Below, in pieces: positions 8,065 to 17,230 of a stretch of 64,000 bases of DNA. How positions within the stretch are numbered: the stretch's first letter is position 1; every line of letters starts with the position of its first letter. The DNA comes from Mesorhizobium loti. GTDB taxonomy: Bacteria > Pseudomonadota > Alphaproteobacteria > Rhizobiales > Rhizobiaceae. The notes beneath the pieces are model-generated. The model was given only the letters and a program-made list of their open reading frames with translations. It made no database searches and had not been told where the DNA came from. Location of the stretch: positions 5,007,020 through 5,071,019 of the forward strand of contig AP017605.1 in assembly GCA_002356515.1 (NCBI GenBank). The letters are read 5' to 3'. The translations under genes and the position numbers were made by a program.

Positions 8065-9213
8065 TCAGGCCGCGCCCATCACTTGCCGCGCGATGACCAC
8101 CTTCTGCACGTCGGAAGCGCCCTCATAGATGCGCAGTGCTCGAATCTCGCGATACAGACTCTCGACGATGTGCCCCTTGCGCACACCGTCGCCGCCATGC
8201 AGTTGCACGGCCTTGTCGATCACCTCTTGCGCCTTGTCGGTGGCGAACAGCTTGGCCATCGCCGCCTCGCGGGTGACCCGCGCCGCACCCATGTCCTTGG
8301 TCCACGCGGCGCGGTAGACCAGCAGCGCGGCCGCATCGACGTCTAGCGCCATGTCGGCAATATGGCCTTGCACCATCTGCAGTTCGCCCATAGGCGCGCC
8401 GAACAGTTTGCGCTCTGCCACCCTCTTGATGCTTTCATCCAGCGCGCGGCGGGCAAAGCCAAGGGCTGCCGCACCAACGGTCGAGCGGAACACGTCGAGC
8501 ACCGACATGGCGATGCGAAAACCGTCGCCGGGCTTGCCGATCAGTGCGGCGGCCGGCAGGCGGACCTGGTCGAAGGACAGCCGCGCCAGCGGATGCGGCG
8601 CGATCACTTCGAGGCGTTCGGCGATGCCGAGGCCCTTGGCATCGCCCGGCACGATAAAGGCCGAGAGCCCCTTGGCGCCCGGTGCTTCGCCGGTGCGGGC
8701 AAAGACGATGTAGAGATCGGCAATGCCGCCATTGGAAATCCAGGTCTTTTCGCCGGTGAGCACATAAGCGTCACCGTCGCGGGTCGCCGTCATCTCGGTG
8801 TTGGCGACATCCGATCCCGAGCGCGGTTCCGACAGGGCGAAGGCCGAGATCGCCTTGCCGGCGCGGGTCTTGGTTAGCCACTGCTGCTGCTCCGCCGTGC
8901 CGAACAGGCTAAGCGCACCGGTGCCAAGCCCTTGCATGGCGAAAGCGAAATCGGCGAGACCGTCATGGCGCGCCAGCGTCTCGCGCGTGATGCACAAAGT
9001 GCGGACGTCGAGGGGGCCGGGATTGTCAGTGTCGACAGCTGTCGGTTTCAGCCAGCCGTCCTCCCCGAGTTTTTGCACCAGCTCGCGACAGGCGGCATCG
9101 ACGTTATGGTGATCGACGGGCAGGTTTTTCGCGCACCATGCTTCCAGGCTTTCGGCCAGCTCACGATGACGGTCTTCGAAGAACGGCCAGTTGAGGAAGG
9201 AACGGTCAGGCAT
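8065..9213 (-). CDS. Acyl-CoA dehydrogenase
   Basis: A 382-residue FAD flavoenzyme that introduces an alpha,beta double bond into an acyl-CoA. Visible motifs are [20 protein letters not shown] and [20 protein letters not shown] (FAD/acyl-CoA binding), and the C-terminal [10 protein letters not shown]...[16 protein letters not shown], where the glutamate of YEGAS is the expected catalytic base. I start at the ATG of [10 protein letters not shown], with GGAAGG eight bases upstream. The longer frame reads into the 9241-9404 inverted repeat and is not protein. Its place after the enoyl-CoA hydratase supports a beta-oxidation-like role on a ring-derived CoA ester. Confidence 0.93.
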   Translation of the reverse strand: MPDRSFLNWPFFEDRHRELAESLEAWCAKNLPVDHHNVDAACRELVQKLGEDGWLKPTAVDTDNPGPLDVRTLCITRETLARHDGLADFAFAMQGLGTGALSLFGTAEQQQWLTKTRAGKAISAFALSEPRSGSDVANTEMTATRDGDAYVLTGEKTWISNGGIADLYIVFARTGEAPGAKGLSAFIVPGDAKGLGIAERLEVIAPHPLARLSFDQVRLPAAALIGKPGDGFRIAMSVLDVFRSTVGAAALGFARRALDESIKRVAERKLFGAPMGELQMVQGHIADMALDVDAAALLVYRAAWTKDMGAARVTREAAMAKLFATDKAQEVIDKAVQLHGGDGVRKGHIVESLYREIRALRIYEGASDVQKVVIARQVMGAA

Positions 9214-9240
9214 GTTGGGAACCTTCCGCGTGCTGGTGCG

Positions 9241-9404
9241 AGGCACCCCCCTCTGTCCTGCCGGACCTCTCCCCCGCAAGGGGGGAGATTGGCAGTCTTG
9301 CCGACGGCCTCGACCTGGCAACGTTGGAGATAGGCGAAGACAGGACGTACAGCTGATCTCCCCCCTTGCGGGGGAGACGGCCGGCAGGCCAGAGGGGGGT
9401 GCCT
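9241..9404. repeat. Inverted-repeat element, copy A
   Basis: About 164 bp bounded by AGGCACCCCCCTCT and its exact complement AGAGGGGGGTGCCT. Each arm is roughly 50 bp and contains the CTGCCGG and CTCCCCC blocks; the unpaired centre is about 60 bp. It fills the gap between the acyl-CoA dehydrogenase and enoyl-CoA hydratase genes. Copies B (22526-22684) and C (43421-43580) have the same plan, so it is a dispersed, non-coding, possibly mobile small element. Confidence 0.85.
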
Positions 9405-9423
9405 GGGCGAAAACCGCTCATCC

Positions 9424-10236
9424 TCAATTCCCCTCGAACACCGGCTTTTCCTTGGCCACGAACGCCTTGTAGGCGCGCTCGAAATCGCGCGTCTGCATAC
9501 AGATCGCTTGCGCCTGCGCTTCCGCCTCGATCGCCTGGTCGAGACCCATCGACCATTCCTGGTTCAGCTGCGTCTTGGTGATGCCGTGCGCGAAGGTCGG
9601 GCCGGAGACGATGCGCGCCGCCATGTCGAGCGCGTCGGCTTCGAGTGCCGCCGCATCGACCAGCCTGTTGTAGAACCCCCAGCGCTCGCCTTCGGCTGCC
9701 GTCATGGTGCGGCCGGTGTAGAGCAGTTCGGCGGCGCGGCCCTGGCCGATGATGCGCGGCAGGATCGCGCAGGCGCCCATGTCGCAGCCGGCGAGGCCGA
9801 CGCGGGTGAACAGGAAGGCGGTCTTGGCTTCCGGCGTGGCGATACGGATGTCGGAACTCATGGCGATGATGGCACCGGCGCCGACCGCGACGCCATCGAC
9901 CGCGGCGATGATCGGTTTGCCGCAATTCAGCATCGCCTTGACGAAATCGCCGGTCATGCGGGTGAAGGCCAGAAGCTGCTTCATGTCCATCTTGACCAGC
10001 GGGCCGATAATGTCGTGGACATCGCCGCCGGAGCAGAAATTGCCGCCATTGGAGAGGAACACCACGGCGTCGACATCGTCGGCGTAGACGAGGTCGCGGA
10101 ATGTGTCGCGCAGTTCCGCATAGCTGTCGAAGGTCAGCGGGTTCTTGCGCTCCGGCCGGTCGAGCCGGACCTTGGCGATCCTGCCCTCGACCTCCCACAG
10201 GAAATGCTTCGGCTTGAGGTTGGCCATCGCGGTCAT
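9424..10236 (-). CDS. Enoyl-CoA hydratase/isomerase family protein
   Basis: A 270-residue crotonase-fold enzyme. The first oxyanion-hole segment [15 protein letters not shown] and the second, [20 protein letters not shown], are intact, followed by the [19 protein letters not shown] region. The family adds water to, isomerises or hydrolytically opens CoA esters. The catalytic Glu pair of classical hydratases is not obvious here, so ring hydrolysis or isomerisation is as likely as simple hydration. Its ATG overlaps the MarR stop by 4 bp, so translation is coupled within the aromatic operon. The acyl-CoA dehydrogenase follows after a 210-bp gap that holds repeat copy A. Confidence 0.9.
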   Translation of the reverse strand: MTAMANLKPKHFLWEVEGRIAKVRLDRPERKNPLTFDSYAELRDTFRDLVYADDVDAVVFLSNGGNFCSGGDVHDIIGPLVKMDMKQLLAFTRMTGDFVKAMLNCGKPIIAAVDGVAVGAGAIIAMSSDIRIATPEAKTAFLFTRVGLAGCDMGACAILPRIIGQGRAAELLYTGRTMTAAEGERWGFYNRLVDAAALEADALDMAARIVSGPTFAHGITKTQLNQEWSMGLDQAIEAEAQAQAICMQTRDFERAYKAFVAKEKPVFEGN

Positions 10237-10703
10237 TCGCGTCCCTCCCAGTTGCTGCGGAACGAGGTCAGCATGCCGGTCAGCCGGCGGGCATCCTCTT
10301 CGCTGACCTTGCCCAGCAATTCGCCGATCCAGCCCTCATGCGCCGCGGCGATGGTGGCAAAGGATTTGGTGCCTTCGTCGGTCAGTCGCACCATGGACGT
10401 GCGGCGGTCACCATTGCGGCGCGCGCGGGCGACCAGTCCCTCTGACACGAGCCGGTCGACAATGCCGGTGACATTGCCGTTGGAGACCAGCAGGAAACGC
10501 GACAGGTCGCTCATCAGCATGCCTTCCGGCACGCGGTAGAGTGCGGCCATCACATCGAAACGCGGCAGCGTCGTATCGAATTCTTTCTTCAAGCGTTCAC
10601 GCAGTTCGGCCTCGATCGTGCGCGAGGCGCGCAGCAGCCTGATCCACAGGCGCAGCCTGTCCTTGCCGGGTCCCGACGGCGCGGGCAGGGGGCCGGCTAC
10701 CAT
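10233..10703 (-). CDS. MarR-family transcriptional regulator
   Basis: A 156-residue winged-helix regulator. It has an N-terminal dimerisation helix ([18 protein letters not shown]), a recognition region ([27 protein letters not shown]) and the wing [16 protein letters not shown]. MarR proteins usually repress aromatic-compound operons and release DNA on binding the aromatic ligand or its CoA ester. The start has AGGAGG six bases upstream and overlaps the SDR stop (ATGGTAG); its stop overlaps the hydratase start. It therefore sits inside the operon it probably controls, giving autoregulation. The palindrome at 13819-13832 ahead of the first gene is its best candidate operator. Confidence 0.92.
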   Translation of the reverse strand: MVAGPLPAPSGPGKDRLRLWIRLLRASRTIEAELRERLKKEFDTTLPRFDVMAALYRVPEGMLMSDLSRFLLVSNGNVTGIVDRLVSEGLVARARRNGDRRTSMVRLTDEGTKSFATIAAAHEGWIGELLGKVSEEDARRLTGMLTSFRSNWEGRE

Positions 10704-11470
10704 GTTTCGCCTCCTGAGATCGAAATTGCCTGTCCGGTGATCGATGCCGCCGCATCGCCGCACAGCCACAGCACGGCGGCGGCGACTTCCTGTGGCTGGA
10801 TGAAGCGGCCTTGCGGATTGGTCGAGGCAAGGCTCGCCCGCGCCTCACCGGCCGAGCGGCCGGTCTTTTCGACAATCCGCTGGATGGATTCTTCCAGCAT
10901 GTCGGTCTCGACGAAGCCCGGGCAGACCGCATTGACGGTCACGCCCGATTTCGCCGTCTCGGCGGCAAGCGCCCGCATCAGTCCGACGACGCCATGCTTG
11001 GCGGCCACGTAAGGCGCGACATAGGCGTAGCCCTTCAACCCAGCCGTGGAGGCGACGAATACGATCCGTCCCGATTTCCGCGCGGCCATGCCGGCCAGCG
11101 CCGGCTTCACCGTCAGGAAGGCTCCCGTCAAATTGACGTCGAGCGTCTTTTGCCAGTCGGCGAGCGTGGTCTTGTGCGTCGGCGTGCTGCCGGCCATGCC
11201 GGCATTGGCAATGACGATGTCGAAGGTCCCGCGCGCGGCTTGCGCCGTCTCATAGAGCGAGGCCATGGACGCCTCATTGGTAACATCGGCGGCGATGCCG
11301 AAAATGCCTTCGCTTTCGCCGGCCGTTTTTGCGAGTTCTGCTTCGCGGCGGCCGCAGATGGTCACATTGATGCCGGCGCCAGCCAATGCCAGTGCGATGG
11401 CCCGGCCGACGCCGGAGCCGCCACCGGTGACCAGCGCGTGCTTGCCGGAGATCGCTGTTGCGGCCGTCAT
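10697..11470 (-). CDS. Short-chain dehydrogenase/reductase (3-hydroxyacyl type)
   Basis: A 257-residue classical SDR. It has the cofactor motif [12 protein letters not shown], an NAG motif ([10 protein letters not shown]), the catalytic serine in [11 protein letters not shown] and the YVAAK Tyr-Lys pair. It resembles 3-hydroxybutyrate and 3-hydroxyacyl-CoA dehydrogenases. In this operon the expected step is NAD(P)-dependent oxidation of a ring hydroxyacyl-CoA. The ATG overlaps the stop of the large monooxygenase gene (ATGA) and its own stop overlaps the MarR start, so the four genes from 13761 to 9424 are tightly coupled. The longer frame to 11548 overlaps the upstream gene and is rejected. 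Confidence 0.92.
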   Translation of the reverse strand: MTAATAISGKHALVTGGGSGVGRAIALALAGAGINVTICGRREAELAKTAGESEGIFGIAADVTNEASMASLYETAQAARGTFDIVIANAGMAGSTPTHKTTLADWQKTLDVNLTGAFLTVKPALAGMAARKSGRIVFVASTAGLKGYAYVAPYVAAKHGVVGLMRALAAETAKSGVTVNAVCPGFVETDMLEESIQRIVEKTGRSAGEARASLASTNPQGRFIQPQEVAAAVLWLCGDAAASITGQAISISGGETW

Positions 11471-13761
11471 ACTTTCAGCCCCGCGGCGGCATCGCGCTCG
11501 GCCAGCCGGTAGATCTGGTCGCGCCCGGGCAGATAGGGATCCGGCCATTTGACGCCGCGGTCGCCAAGCGTCACCGCCGCATGCAGCGTCCAGTAGGGAT
11601 CGGCAAGATGTGGCCGTGCCAGTGCCACCAGGTCGGCGCGGCCGGCCATCAGGATCGAATTGACATGGTCCGGCTCATAGATGTTGCCGACCGCCATCGT
11701 CGCCATGCCGACCTCGTTGCGGATGCGGTCGGAAAACGGCGTCTGGAACATGCGGCCGTACACCGGCTTCGCCTGCGCCGAAGTTTGCCCTGCCGAGACG
11801 TCGCAGATGTCGACGCCGGCCTCATGCAGCAGCTTTGCGATCTCCACCGCGTCGGCGGGTGTGACGCCTTCGATGCCGACCCAGTCATTGGCCGAAATGC
11901 GCATCGAGATCGGCTTCTCCGCCGGCCATGCGGCGCGCACCGCATGGAAGATTTCGAGGGGATAGCGCATGCGGTTCTCAAGCGAACCGCCGTAGTCATC
12001 CGTGCGCCGGTTGGTGACCGGCGTGATGAAGGACGATAGGAGATAGCCATGCGCGGCGTGGATCTCGAGCATGTCGAAGCCGCAACGGTCAGCCATCTCG
12101 GCCGAGGCCACGAACTGCTCGCGCACCAGATCCATGTCGGCGCGGTCCATCGCCTTCGGCACCTGGTTTTCAGGCGACCATGCGACAGACGATGCCGCCA
12201 TCACAGGCCAGTTGCCCGAGGCCAGCGGCACGTCGGTGCCTTCCCAGCCGAGCCGGGTCGAGCCCTTGGCGCCGGAATGGCCGATCTGGGCGCAGATCTT
12301 TGCCTCGGTCTCGGCATGGACGAAATCGACCAGCCGCCTCCACGCCACCTCGTGTTCAGGCGCGTAGAAGCCGGGGCAACCGGGCGTGATGCGCCCTTCC
12401 GGGCTGACGCAGGTCATCTCGATATAAACGAGGCCGGCGCCGCCCTTGGCGCGCTCGGCATAGTGGGTGAAATGCCAGTCGGTCGGACAGCCGTCGACGG
12501 CCTTGTACTGCGCCATCGGCGAGACGACGACGCGGTTGTTGAGCTTCATGTCGCGCAGCTTGAACGGCGCGAACATCGGCGCACGGCGCAGCCTGTTGCC
12601 GCCGGCGCCCGCCTGGCGCTGGAACCATTCTTCGGCGCCGCCCAGCCACTCGGCATCGCGCAGCCGCAGATTCTCGTGGCTGATGCGCTGCGAGCGGGTC
12701 AGCAGCGAATAGTTGAACTGCACAGGATCAAGACCAAGATAGCGTTCGACCTCCTCGAACCATTCCAGCGAATTGCGGGCCGCCGACTGCAGCTTCAGCA
12801 CCTCGGTGCGGCGCGCGTCCTCATATCTACGGAAGGCTGCATCGAGGTCCGGCTCGGTCTCGACATACTCGGCCAGCGCCACCGCGCTCTCCAAAGCGAG
12901 CTTGGTGCCGGAGCCGATCGAGAAATGCGCCGATGCCGCCGCGTCGCCCATCAGCGCCAGGTTCTTGTAGGACCAGCGTTCGCACAGCACGCGCGGGAAA
13001 TTGATCCAGGCCGAACCCCTGATGTGGTTGGCATTGGTCATCAGCGCATGGCCGCCGAGATGCTTGGCGAAAATGCGCTCGCACACCGCGATCGATTCCT
13101 GCTGCGTCATCGCGCCGAAGCCGAAGGCAGCCCAGGTCTGTTCGCTGCATTCGACGATGAAAGTCGCGGTCTCGCTGTCGAACTGGTAGGCGTGCGCCCA
13201 CACCCAGCCATGCTCGGTCTTCTCGAAGATGAAGGTGAAGGCGTCGTCGAATTTCTGGTTGGTGCCCAGCCAGACGAACTTGCATTTGCGCGTATCGATG
13301 TCGGGCTTGAAGATGTCGACGAAGGTATTGCGCGCCCTGGAATTCAGTCCGTCGGCGGCGACGACGAGGTCATGCGTCTCCATGTACGGACGGGGATCGG
13401 CGATATCGGTCTCGAACATCAGCTTGACGCCGAGCTCGCGGGCGCGGCGTTGCAGCAGGATCAGCAGCCGCTTGCGGCCGATGCCGCAGAAGCCATGGCC
13501 TGACGAGACCGTGCGCACGCCGTCATGGATGACGGCGATGTCGTCCCAATAGGCAAAATGCTTCTTGATCCAGACGGCGCTGACCGGATCGTTTTTGGCG
13601 AGATTTTCGAGTGTTTCGGCCGACAGCACGACGCCCCAGCCGAACGTGTCGTCGGCGCGGTTGCGCTCGAACACCGTCACATCGTGCGCGGCGTCCCTGA
13701 GCTTCATCGAAATGGCAAAGTAGAGGCCGGCTGGTCCGCCGCCGAGAACCGCAACCTTCAT
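11467..13761 (-). CDS. Bifunctional aromatic acyl-CoA monooxygenase/reductase (2-aminobenzoyl-CoA or salicylyl-CoA type)
   Basis: A 764-residue fusion. Residues 1 to about 380 are an FAD aromatic hydroxylase, with [16 protein letters not shown] at the N-terminus and the second FAD motif [19 protein letters not shown]. From about residue 392 it is an Old Yellow Enzyme-type NADH:flavin oxidoreductase ([59 protein letters not shown]). This architecture is that of 2-aminobenzoyl-CoA monooxygenase/reductase of Azoarcus evansii, which hydroxylates and then reduces the ring, and of proteins annotated as bifunctional salicylyl-CoA 5-hydroxylase. The start is the ATG of MKVAVLGGG behind GAGGAG. It is first in its operon, 58 bp downstream of a palindromic operator. 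The choice of aromatic CoA substrate is open. Confidence 0.9.
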   Translation of the reverse strand: MKVAVLGGGPAGLYFAISMKLRDAAHDVTVFERNRADDTFGWGVVLSAETLENLAKNDPVSAVWIKKHFAYWDDIAVIHDGVRTVSSGHGFCGIGRKRLLILLQRRARELGVKLMFETDIADPRPYMETHDLVVAADGLNSRARNTFVDIFKPDIDTRKCKFVWLGTNQKFDDAFTFIFEKTEHGWVWAHAYQFDSETATFIVECSEQTWAAFGFGAMTQQESIAVCERIFAKHLGGHALMTNANHIRGSAWINFPRVLCERWSYKNLALMGDAAASAHFSIGSGTKLALESAVALAEYVETEPDLDAAFRRYEDARRTEVLKLQSAARNSLEWFEEVERYLGLDPVQFNYSLLTRSQRISHENLRLRDAEWLGGAEEWFQRQAGAGGNRLRRAPMFAPFKLRDMKLNNRVVVSPMAQYKAVDGCPTDWHFTHYAERAKGGAGLVYIEMTCVSPEGRITPGCPGFYAPEHEVAWRRLVDFVHAETEAKICAQIGHSGAKGSTRLGWEGTDVPLASGNWPVMAASSVAWSPENQVPKAMDRADMDLVREQFVASAEMADRCGFDMLEIHAAHGYLLSSFITPVTNRRTDDYGGSLENRMRYPLEIFHAVRAAWPAEKPISMRISANDWVGIEGVTPADAVEIAKLLHEAGVDICDVSAGQTSAQAKPVYGRMFQTPFSDRIRNEVGMATMAVGNIYEPDHVNSILMAGRADLVALARPHLADPYWTLHAAVTLGDRGVKWPDPYLPGRDQIYRLAERDAAAGLKV

Positions 13762-13818
13762 CCGTGCGATCTCCTCTTCGCTTGCTGTCTCGTCCAGTAT
13801 CGCGCTGGCGGCAAGATA

Positions 13819-13832
13819 TTTCAAGCTTAAAG
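13819..13832. promoter_or_regulatory. Palindromic operator candidate, copy 3
   Basis: TTTCAAGCTTAAAG lies 58 bp upstream of the monooxygenase/reductase start, where an operator for the aromatic operon is expected. It matches TTTnAAGCTTnAAA except for the last base. Confidence 0.58.
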
Positions 13833-13897
13833 TTTTATATCGAAATCATTGTGCGGACATCGGCAGCGCGCTTGCGTGTCGCCCCGCAAGCGCGCGC

Positions 13898-13947
13898 TAG
13901 AGCAATTCCAGGAAAAGTGTGAACGGTTTTCCGTCCGGAATTGCGTC
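13898..13947. repeat. Small dispersed intergenic repeat
   Basis: The stretch beginning CTAGAGCAATTCC with inner arms GGAAAA...TTTTCC and GGAATTG at the end is an imperfect inverted repeat of a type common between genes in rhizobial chromosomes. It abuts the perfect hairpin at 13958-14004 and shares the CTAGAGCA motif with it. Confidence 0.6.
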
Positions 13948-13957
13948 AAAACAAAAG

Positions 13958-14004
13958 AGCTAGAGCAGTCCACCGTTTCCGTGAAACGGTGGACTGCTCT
14001 AGCT
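13958..14004 (-). terminator. Perfect 22-bp stem-loop after the VOC gene
   Basis: Arms 13958-13979 and 13983-14004 pair over 22 bases without mismatch, with a 3-nt loop (CGT). It begins 2 bp beyond the VOC gene stop and could terminate that transcript, although no clear T-run follows. It may equally be a repeat element of the CTAGAGCA family. Confidence 0.6.
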
Positions 14005-14006
14005 GA

Positions 14007-14606
14007 TCACTTTTCCGGGTTCTTCGGGCTCCACAGCACCGTCTCGGCACTCTTCTCATAGGCCATGCCGTCGGGATAGCTGATCGCTTCCAGTTGCAAG
14101 CCCCACGGCGCCTGGAAGTAGAGAATGGTCTGGCCGGCGGCGGGGCCTTCCTTGACCGGCAAAGGCCCCATGCGCGTCTTGACGCCCTTGCCGTCGAGAT
14201 AGGCTTTGGCGGCGGCGACATCGTCGACATAGAGGGCGATGTGGAATCCGCCAATGTCGCTGTTCTTCGGCGTCAAATCCTTCTGGTCGGGCGCGGTGTA
14301 TTTGAACAGCTCGATGTTCGATCCATAGCCGCAACGCACCATCGTGACCTGCTCGATGACCGCCTTGGGATCGACGCCCAGCAGATCCTGCATGAAGGTG
14401 CCTTTGTCGTCGGCGAACGGGCCGAACGACATCGCCTTTTTGCAGCCGACCACCTCGGTGAAGAAGTCGACCGCCTGCTTCATGTCGGGAACCGTGATGC
14501 CGGTATGGTCGTGGCCGCGCATGCCGGGGATTGAATCCGCCGAGGCCATGCCGACACTGCCAAGGACAGCGGCGGCGAGCGTTGCATTTCGAAGTATCGT
14601 CTTCAT
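14007..14606 (-). CDS. Exported VOC (glyoxalase/bleomycin-resistance) family protein
   Basis: A 199-residue protein. It starts with a clear signal peptide (MKTILRNATLAAAVLGSVGMASADS, listed here only as residues 1-25), followed by one VOC domain: HDHTGITVPDMKQAVDFFTEV, CGYGSNIELFKYT and GGFHIALYVDDVAAAKAYLD. The His and Glu positions expected for metal binding are present. VOC enzymes include ring-cleavage dioxygenases, isomerases and resistance proteins; most are cytoplasmic, so export is unusual. GAGAGGA precedes the start. It stands alone between the aromatic operon and the Dpp-type ABC operon on the same strand. Its function is unknown. Confidence 0.85.
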   Translation of the reverse strand: MKTILRNATLAAAVLGSVGMASADSIPGMRGHDHTGITVPDMKQAVDFFTEVVGCKKAMSFGPFADDKGTFMQDLLGVDPKAVIEQVTMVRCGYGSNIELFKYTAPDQKDLTPKNSDIGGFHIALYVDDVAAAKAYLDGKGVKTRMGPLPVKEGPAAGQTILYFQAPWGLQLEAISYPDGMAYEKSAETVLWSPKNPEK

Positions 14607-14683
14607 GTCAGTCCTCTCCATTGGCGGGACCTGGGTCTTTGCGCTCGCACGTCCGAAACCCGCTTTTCGGCATGCGTATGCCT

Positions 14684-15520
14684 TCACACCGGCGGCTTGG
14701 CCGCCGAAGGGATGTCCAGCCAGCCGGCGTCGATTTCAGGCAGCGGAATGGCTGCGATGAGGTCGCGCGTGTAGGCCTGCCTGGGATTGTCGAACAAGGC
14801 GTCGGTGGCGCTGGCCTCGACGATCAGGCCTTCGCGCATGACGATGACCTGCCGGCACAGCCGCCGGATCACCGACAGATCGTGGCTGATGAAGGCGACG
14901 GTCAGGCCCATCTCCGCTGCAAGCTTCTCCAGCAGGGTGAGGATCTGCGCCTGCGTCGACACGTCGAGGCCGGAGACGATCTCGTCGGCCAGAACGAATT
15001 TCGGTGACAGCGCCAGCGCGCGCGCAATGCCGACGCGTTGGCGCTGACCACCCGACAATTCGTGGCGGTAGCGTGTGGCGAAGCTCTGCGGCAGGCCGAC
15101 CCGCTGCAGCGCTTCGGCGACTCGTTCCTTGAGCCTGTCGCCAAGCCCATTCTGCTTGAGCGGCGCGGCGATGATGCTGGCGATGGTGCGGCGCGGATTG
15201 AGCGACGACATCGGATCCTGGAAAATCATCTGCAGGTCACGGCGCAACGGTCGCAACTCCGCCTCCGGCAGATGGGTGATATCGCGGCCCTCGAAGCGGA
15301 TACCGCCGGCGCTGGGTTCCAACAGCCGCACCAAAGCGCGGCCGAGCGTCGACTTGCCGGACCCGGATTCGCCGACGATGCCGGTCACCGAGCCCCTCGG
15401 CAGGTCGAAATCGAGCCCTTTCAAAATCTCGGCCAGCGGCGCGCGGCCGATCAGCGGCTTGCGTGTCATGTCGGGTAGCGCGACCTTCAGCCCGCGCACG
15501 GAAAACAGCGGCTCAACCAT
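14684..15520 (-). CDS. Dpp/Opp-type ABC transporter ATPase (F subunit)
   Basis: A 278-residue ATPase. It has Walker [11 protein letters not shown]-loop FQDPMSSLNPRRT, signature [15 protein letters not shown], Walker B KFVLADEIVSGLD and H-loop FISHDLSVI, with the peptide-family C-terminus (QAYTRDLIAAIPLPE). The usual DEPVSALD reads DEIVSGLD here; the catalytic Glu is kept. It is the last of five genes (19847 to 14684) forming a complete importer. Its ATG lies inside the end of the partner ATPase gene (8-bp overlap). The position beside the aromatic/indolic catabolic genes suggests it imports their substrate or a conjugate of it. Confidence 0.93.
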   Translation of the reverse strand: MVEPLFSVRGLKVALPDMTRKPLIGRAPLAEILKGLDFDLPRGSVTGIVGESGSGKSTLGRALVRLLEPSAGGIRFEGRDITHLPEAELRPLRRDLQMIFQDPMSSLNPRRTIASIIAAPLKQNGLGDRLKERVAEALQRVGLPQSFATRYRHELSGGQRQRVGIARALALSPKFVLADEIVSGLDVSTQAQILTLLEKLAAEMGLTVAFISHDLSVIRRLCRQVIVMREGLIVEASATDALFDNPRQAYTRDLIAAIPLPEIDAGWLDIPSAAKPPV

Positions 15521-16391
15521 GGCTGGGCCTCCACGCCTGGTCTGCCGTCGCTATCTCCGCTGCAAGCCCGGCCAGCACCGCCTCATCCACCGGCTTCAGC
15601 GAGGCGAACGGGTCGGTGTAGCGCGGCGTCGCCGCCATCAGCGCCCGCGTATAGGGGTGTTGTGGCGCGGCGAAGAGCGCTGTCGTGTCAGCCTCTTCCA
15701 CCACCTTGCCGGCATAGAGCACCGAGACCTTCTGGCTGATCTTGGCGACGACGCCGAGATCATGGGTGACGAACAGGATCGCCGTGCCGTGCTCGCGCTG
15801 CAACGCGGCGATCAGGCGCAGGATCTGCTTCTGCACGGTGACGTCGAGCGCCGTGGTCGGCTCATCGGCGACGATCAACCGGGGTTCGGCGGCGAAGGCG
15901 GCCGCGATCAGCACGCGCTGGCGCATACCGCCGGACAGCTCGTGCGGATAGCATTTCAGCACGCGGTCAGGGTCGCGGATCTGCACTTCGTCCAGCAATT
16001 GCCGGATGCGACTGTTGGCCTTCTCGCCACTCCAGCCGAGGATGCGCACCAGCCGGTCGGTCATCTGCGGGCCGATGCGGCGCGACGGGTTGAGCGCGGT
16101 CAGCGGGTCCTGCGGGATCAGCGCCGTGCGTGCGCCGACCAGCGTGCGCCTTGCCTTCGGCTGCAGCTTGCCGAGGTCTTCGCCCTCGAGCAGCATGTCA
16201 CCTTCGACGATGCGCACGCTCGACGGCAACACACCGAGCACCGCCTTGCCGATCATCGTCTTGCCGGCGCCGCTCTCGCCGACCAGCGCGCGGACCTCGC
16301 CAGGCTGCACGGAGAGTGACACCGAGCGCAGCACGCGCTGGCCGTTCGGCAGCACGGCGCTGAGATTGGCGATGTCGAGACAGGCGCTCAT
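15513..16391 (-). CDS. Dpp/Opp-type ABC transporter ATPase (D subunit)
   Basis: A 292-residue ATPase with Walker A GESGAGKT, Q-loop IPQDPLTALNPSRRIG, signature ELSGGMRQRVLIAAAF, Walker [16 protein letters not shown] and H-loop FVTHDLGVV. The start at 16391 overlaps the upstream permease stop by 4 bp (ATGA). An apparent upstream extension of more than 250 codons is antisense-like Arg/Ala-rich translation of the permease gene and is not real. It pairs with the ATPase at 14684-15520 to power the permease heterodimer encoded upstream. Confidence 0.93.
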   Translation of the reverse strand: MSACLDIANLSAVLPNGQRVLRSVSLSVQPGEVRALVGESGAGKTMIGKAVLGVLPSSVRIVEGDMLLEGEDLGKLQPKARRTLVGARTALIPQDPLTALNPSRRIGPQMTDRLVRILGWSGEKANSRIRQLLDEVQIRDPDRVLKCYPHELSGGMRQRVLIAAAFAAEPRLIVADEPTTALDVTVQKQILRLIAALQREHGTAILFVTHDLGVVAKISQKVSVLYAGKVVEEADTTALFAAPQHPYTRALMAATPRYTDPFASLKPVDEAVLAGLAAEIATADQAWRPSHG

Positions 16392-17230
16392 CGCAGCACC
16401 GGGTCGAAACGCGCTTTCAGCGCCTCGCCGAACTGGCTGAACGACAGCACGGTGAGGATCAGCGTGATCAGCGGGAACACCAGCACCCACCAGGCCTGAT
16501 GGATCGACAGCCGGCCCTCGGCGATGATGCCGCCCCAGGTCGGATCGTCGGTCGAGATCGACAGATTGACGAAGGACAGGATCGCCTCGACGATGACGGC
16601 TATGCCCATCTCCAAGGACAGCAGCGCCACGATCGACGGCACCACATTGGGCAGCACTTCGCGCAGCATGATGCCGATGCGGCCATAGCCGGCAATGCGG
16701 GCATTCTCGACATAATCCATGCGCGACTGGCCCATCGCCTCGGCGCGGATCACCCGGCAAAAGCGCGTCCAGTCGATGATGGCAATCGCCAGGATGACGG
16801 AACTGAGGCCTGTGCCCAGCACCGCCACCAGCAGGATGGCGAACAGCACCGGCGGAAACGCCATCCAGATATCGACGATGCGCGAAATGATGCGGTCGGC
16901 CCAGCCGCCGAAATAGCCGGCGATCAGCCCGAGCGTCGAGCCGACGAGGCAGGCGGCGATGGCCGCGGCGAAGGCGACGATGAAGGCGATGCGGCCGCCG
17001 AAGATCAGCCGGGACAAGAGATCGCGGCCGAGGCTGTCGGTGCCCAGCCAATAGCCGGGCTCGGCGCCCTCGAGCCAGAAGGGCGGCAGCCGCTCCAGCA
17101 TCAGATCCTGCGCCAGCGGATCCTGCGGCGCGACAAGCGGTGCGAAGATTGCCGCCAGCAGCGCCAGCAGCAGCCAGCCGCCGGCGAGCCACAACCTGGG
17201 GCTCAGTCCGCGCCTTGAGGCCCTATCCAT
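16388..17230 (-). CDS. Dpp/Opp-type ABC transporter permease (C subunit)
   Basis: A 280-residue inner-membrane permease with an N-terminal membrane helix (LWLAGGWLLLALLAAIFAPLV), the DppC-type LGTDSLGRDLLSRLIFGGRI segment and the EAA coupling loop near VENARIAGYGRIGIMLREVLPN. It starts at the ATG of MDRASRRG, which overlaps the stop of the upstream permease by 8 bp; the frame to 17257 is too long. With the 335-residue permease it forms the transmembrane channel of the importer. Confidence 0.93.
   Translation of the reverse strand: MDRASRRGLSPRLWLAGGWLLLALLAAIFAPLVAPQDPLAQDLMLERLPPFWLEGAEPGYWLGTDSLGRDLLSRLIFGGRIAFIVAFAAAIAACLVGSTLGLIAGYFGGWADRIISRIVDIWMAFPPVLFAILLVAVLGTGLSSVILAIAIIDWTRFCRVIRAEAMGQSRMDYVENARIAGYGRIGIMLREVLPNVVPSIVALLSLEMGIAVIVEAILSFVNLSISTDDPTWGGIIAEGRLSIHQAWWVLVFPLITLILTVLSFSQFGEALKARFDPVLR

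Noticed and set aside
9206..9420. Short ORFs across the inverted-repeat elements (also at 22.5 and 43.5 kb) with peptides such as PLCPAGHLPLKGG
   Set aside because: They arise from the repeat sequence itself on either strand and have no independent start signals.
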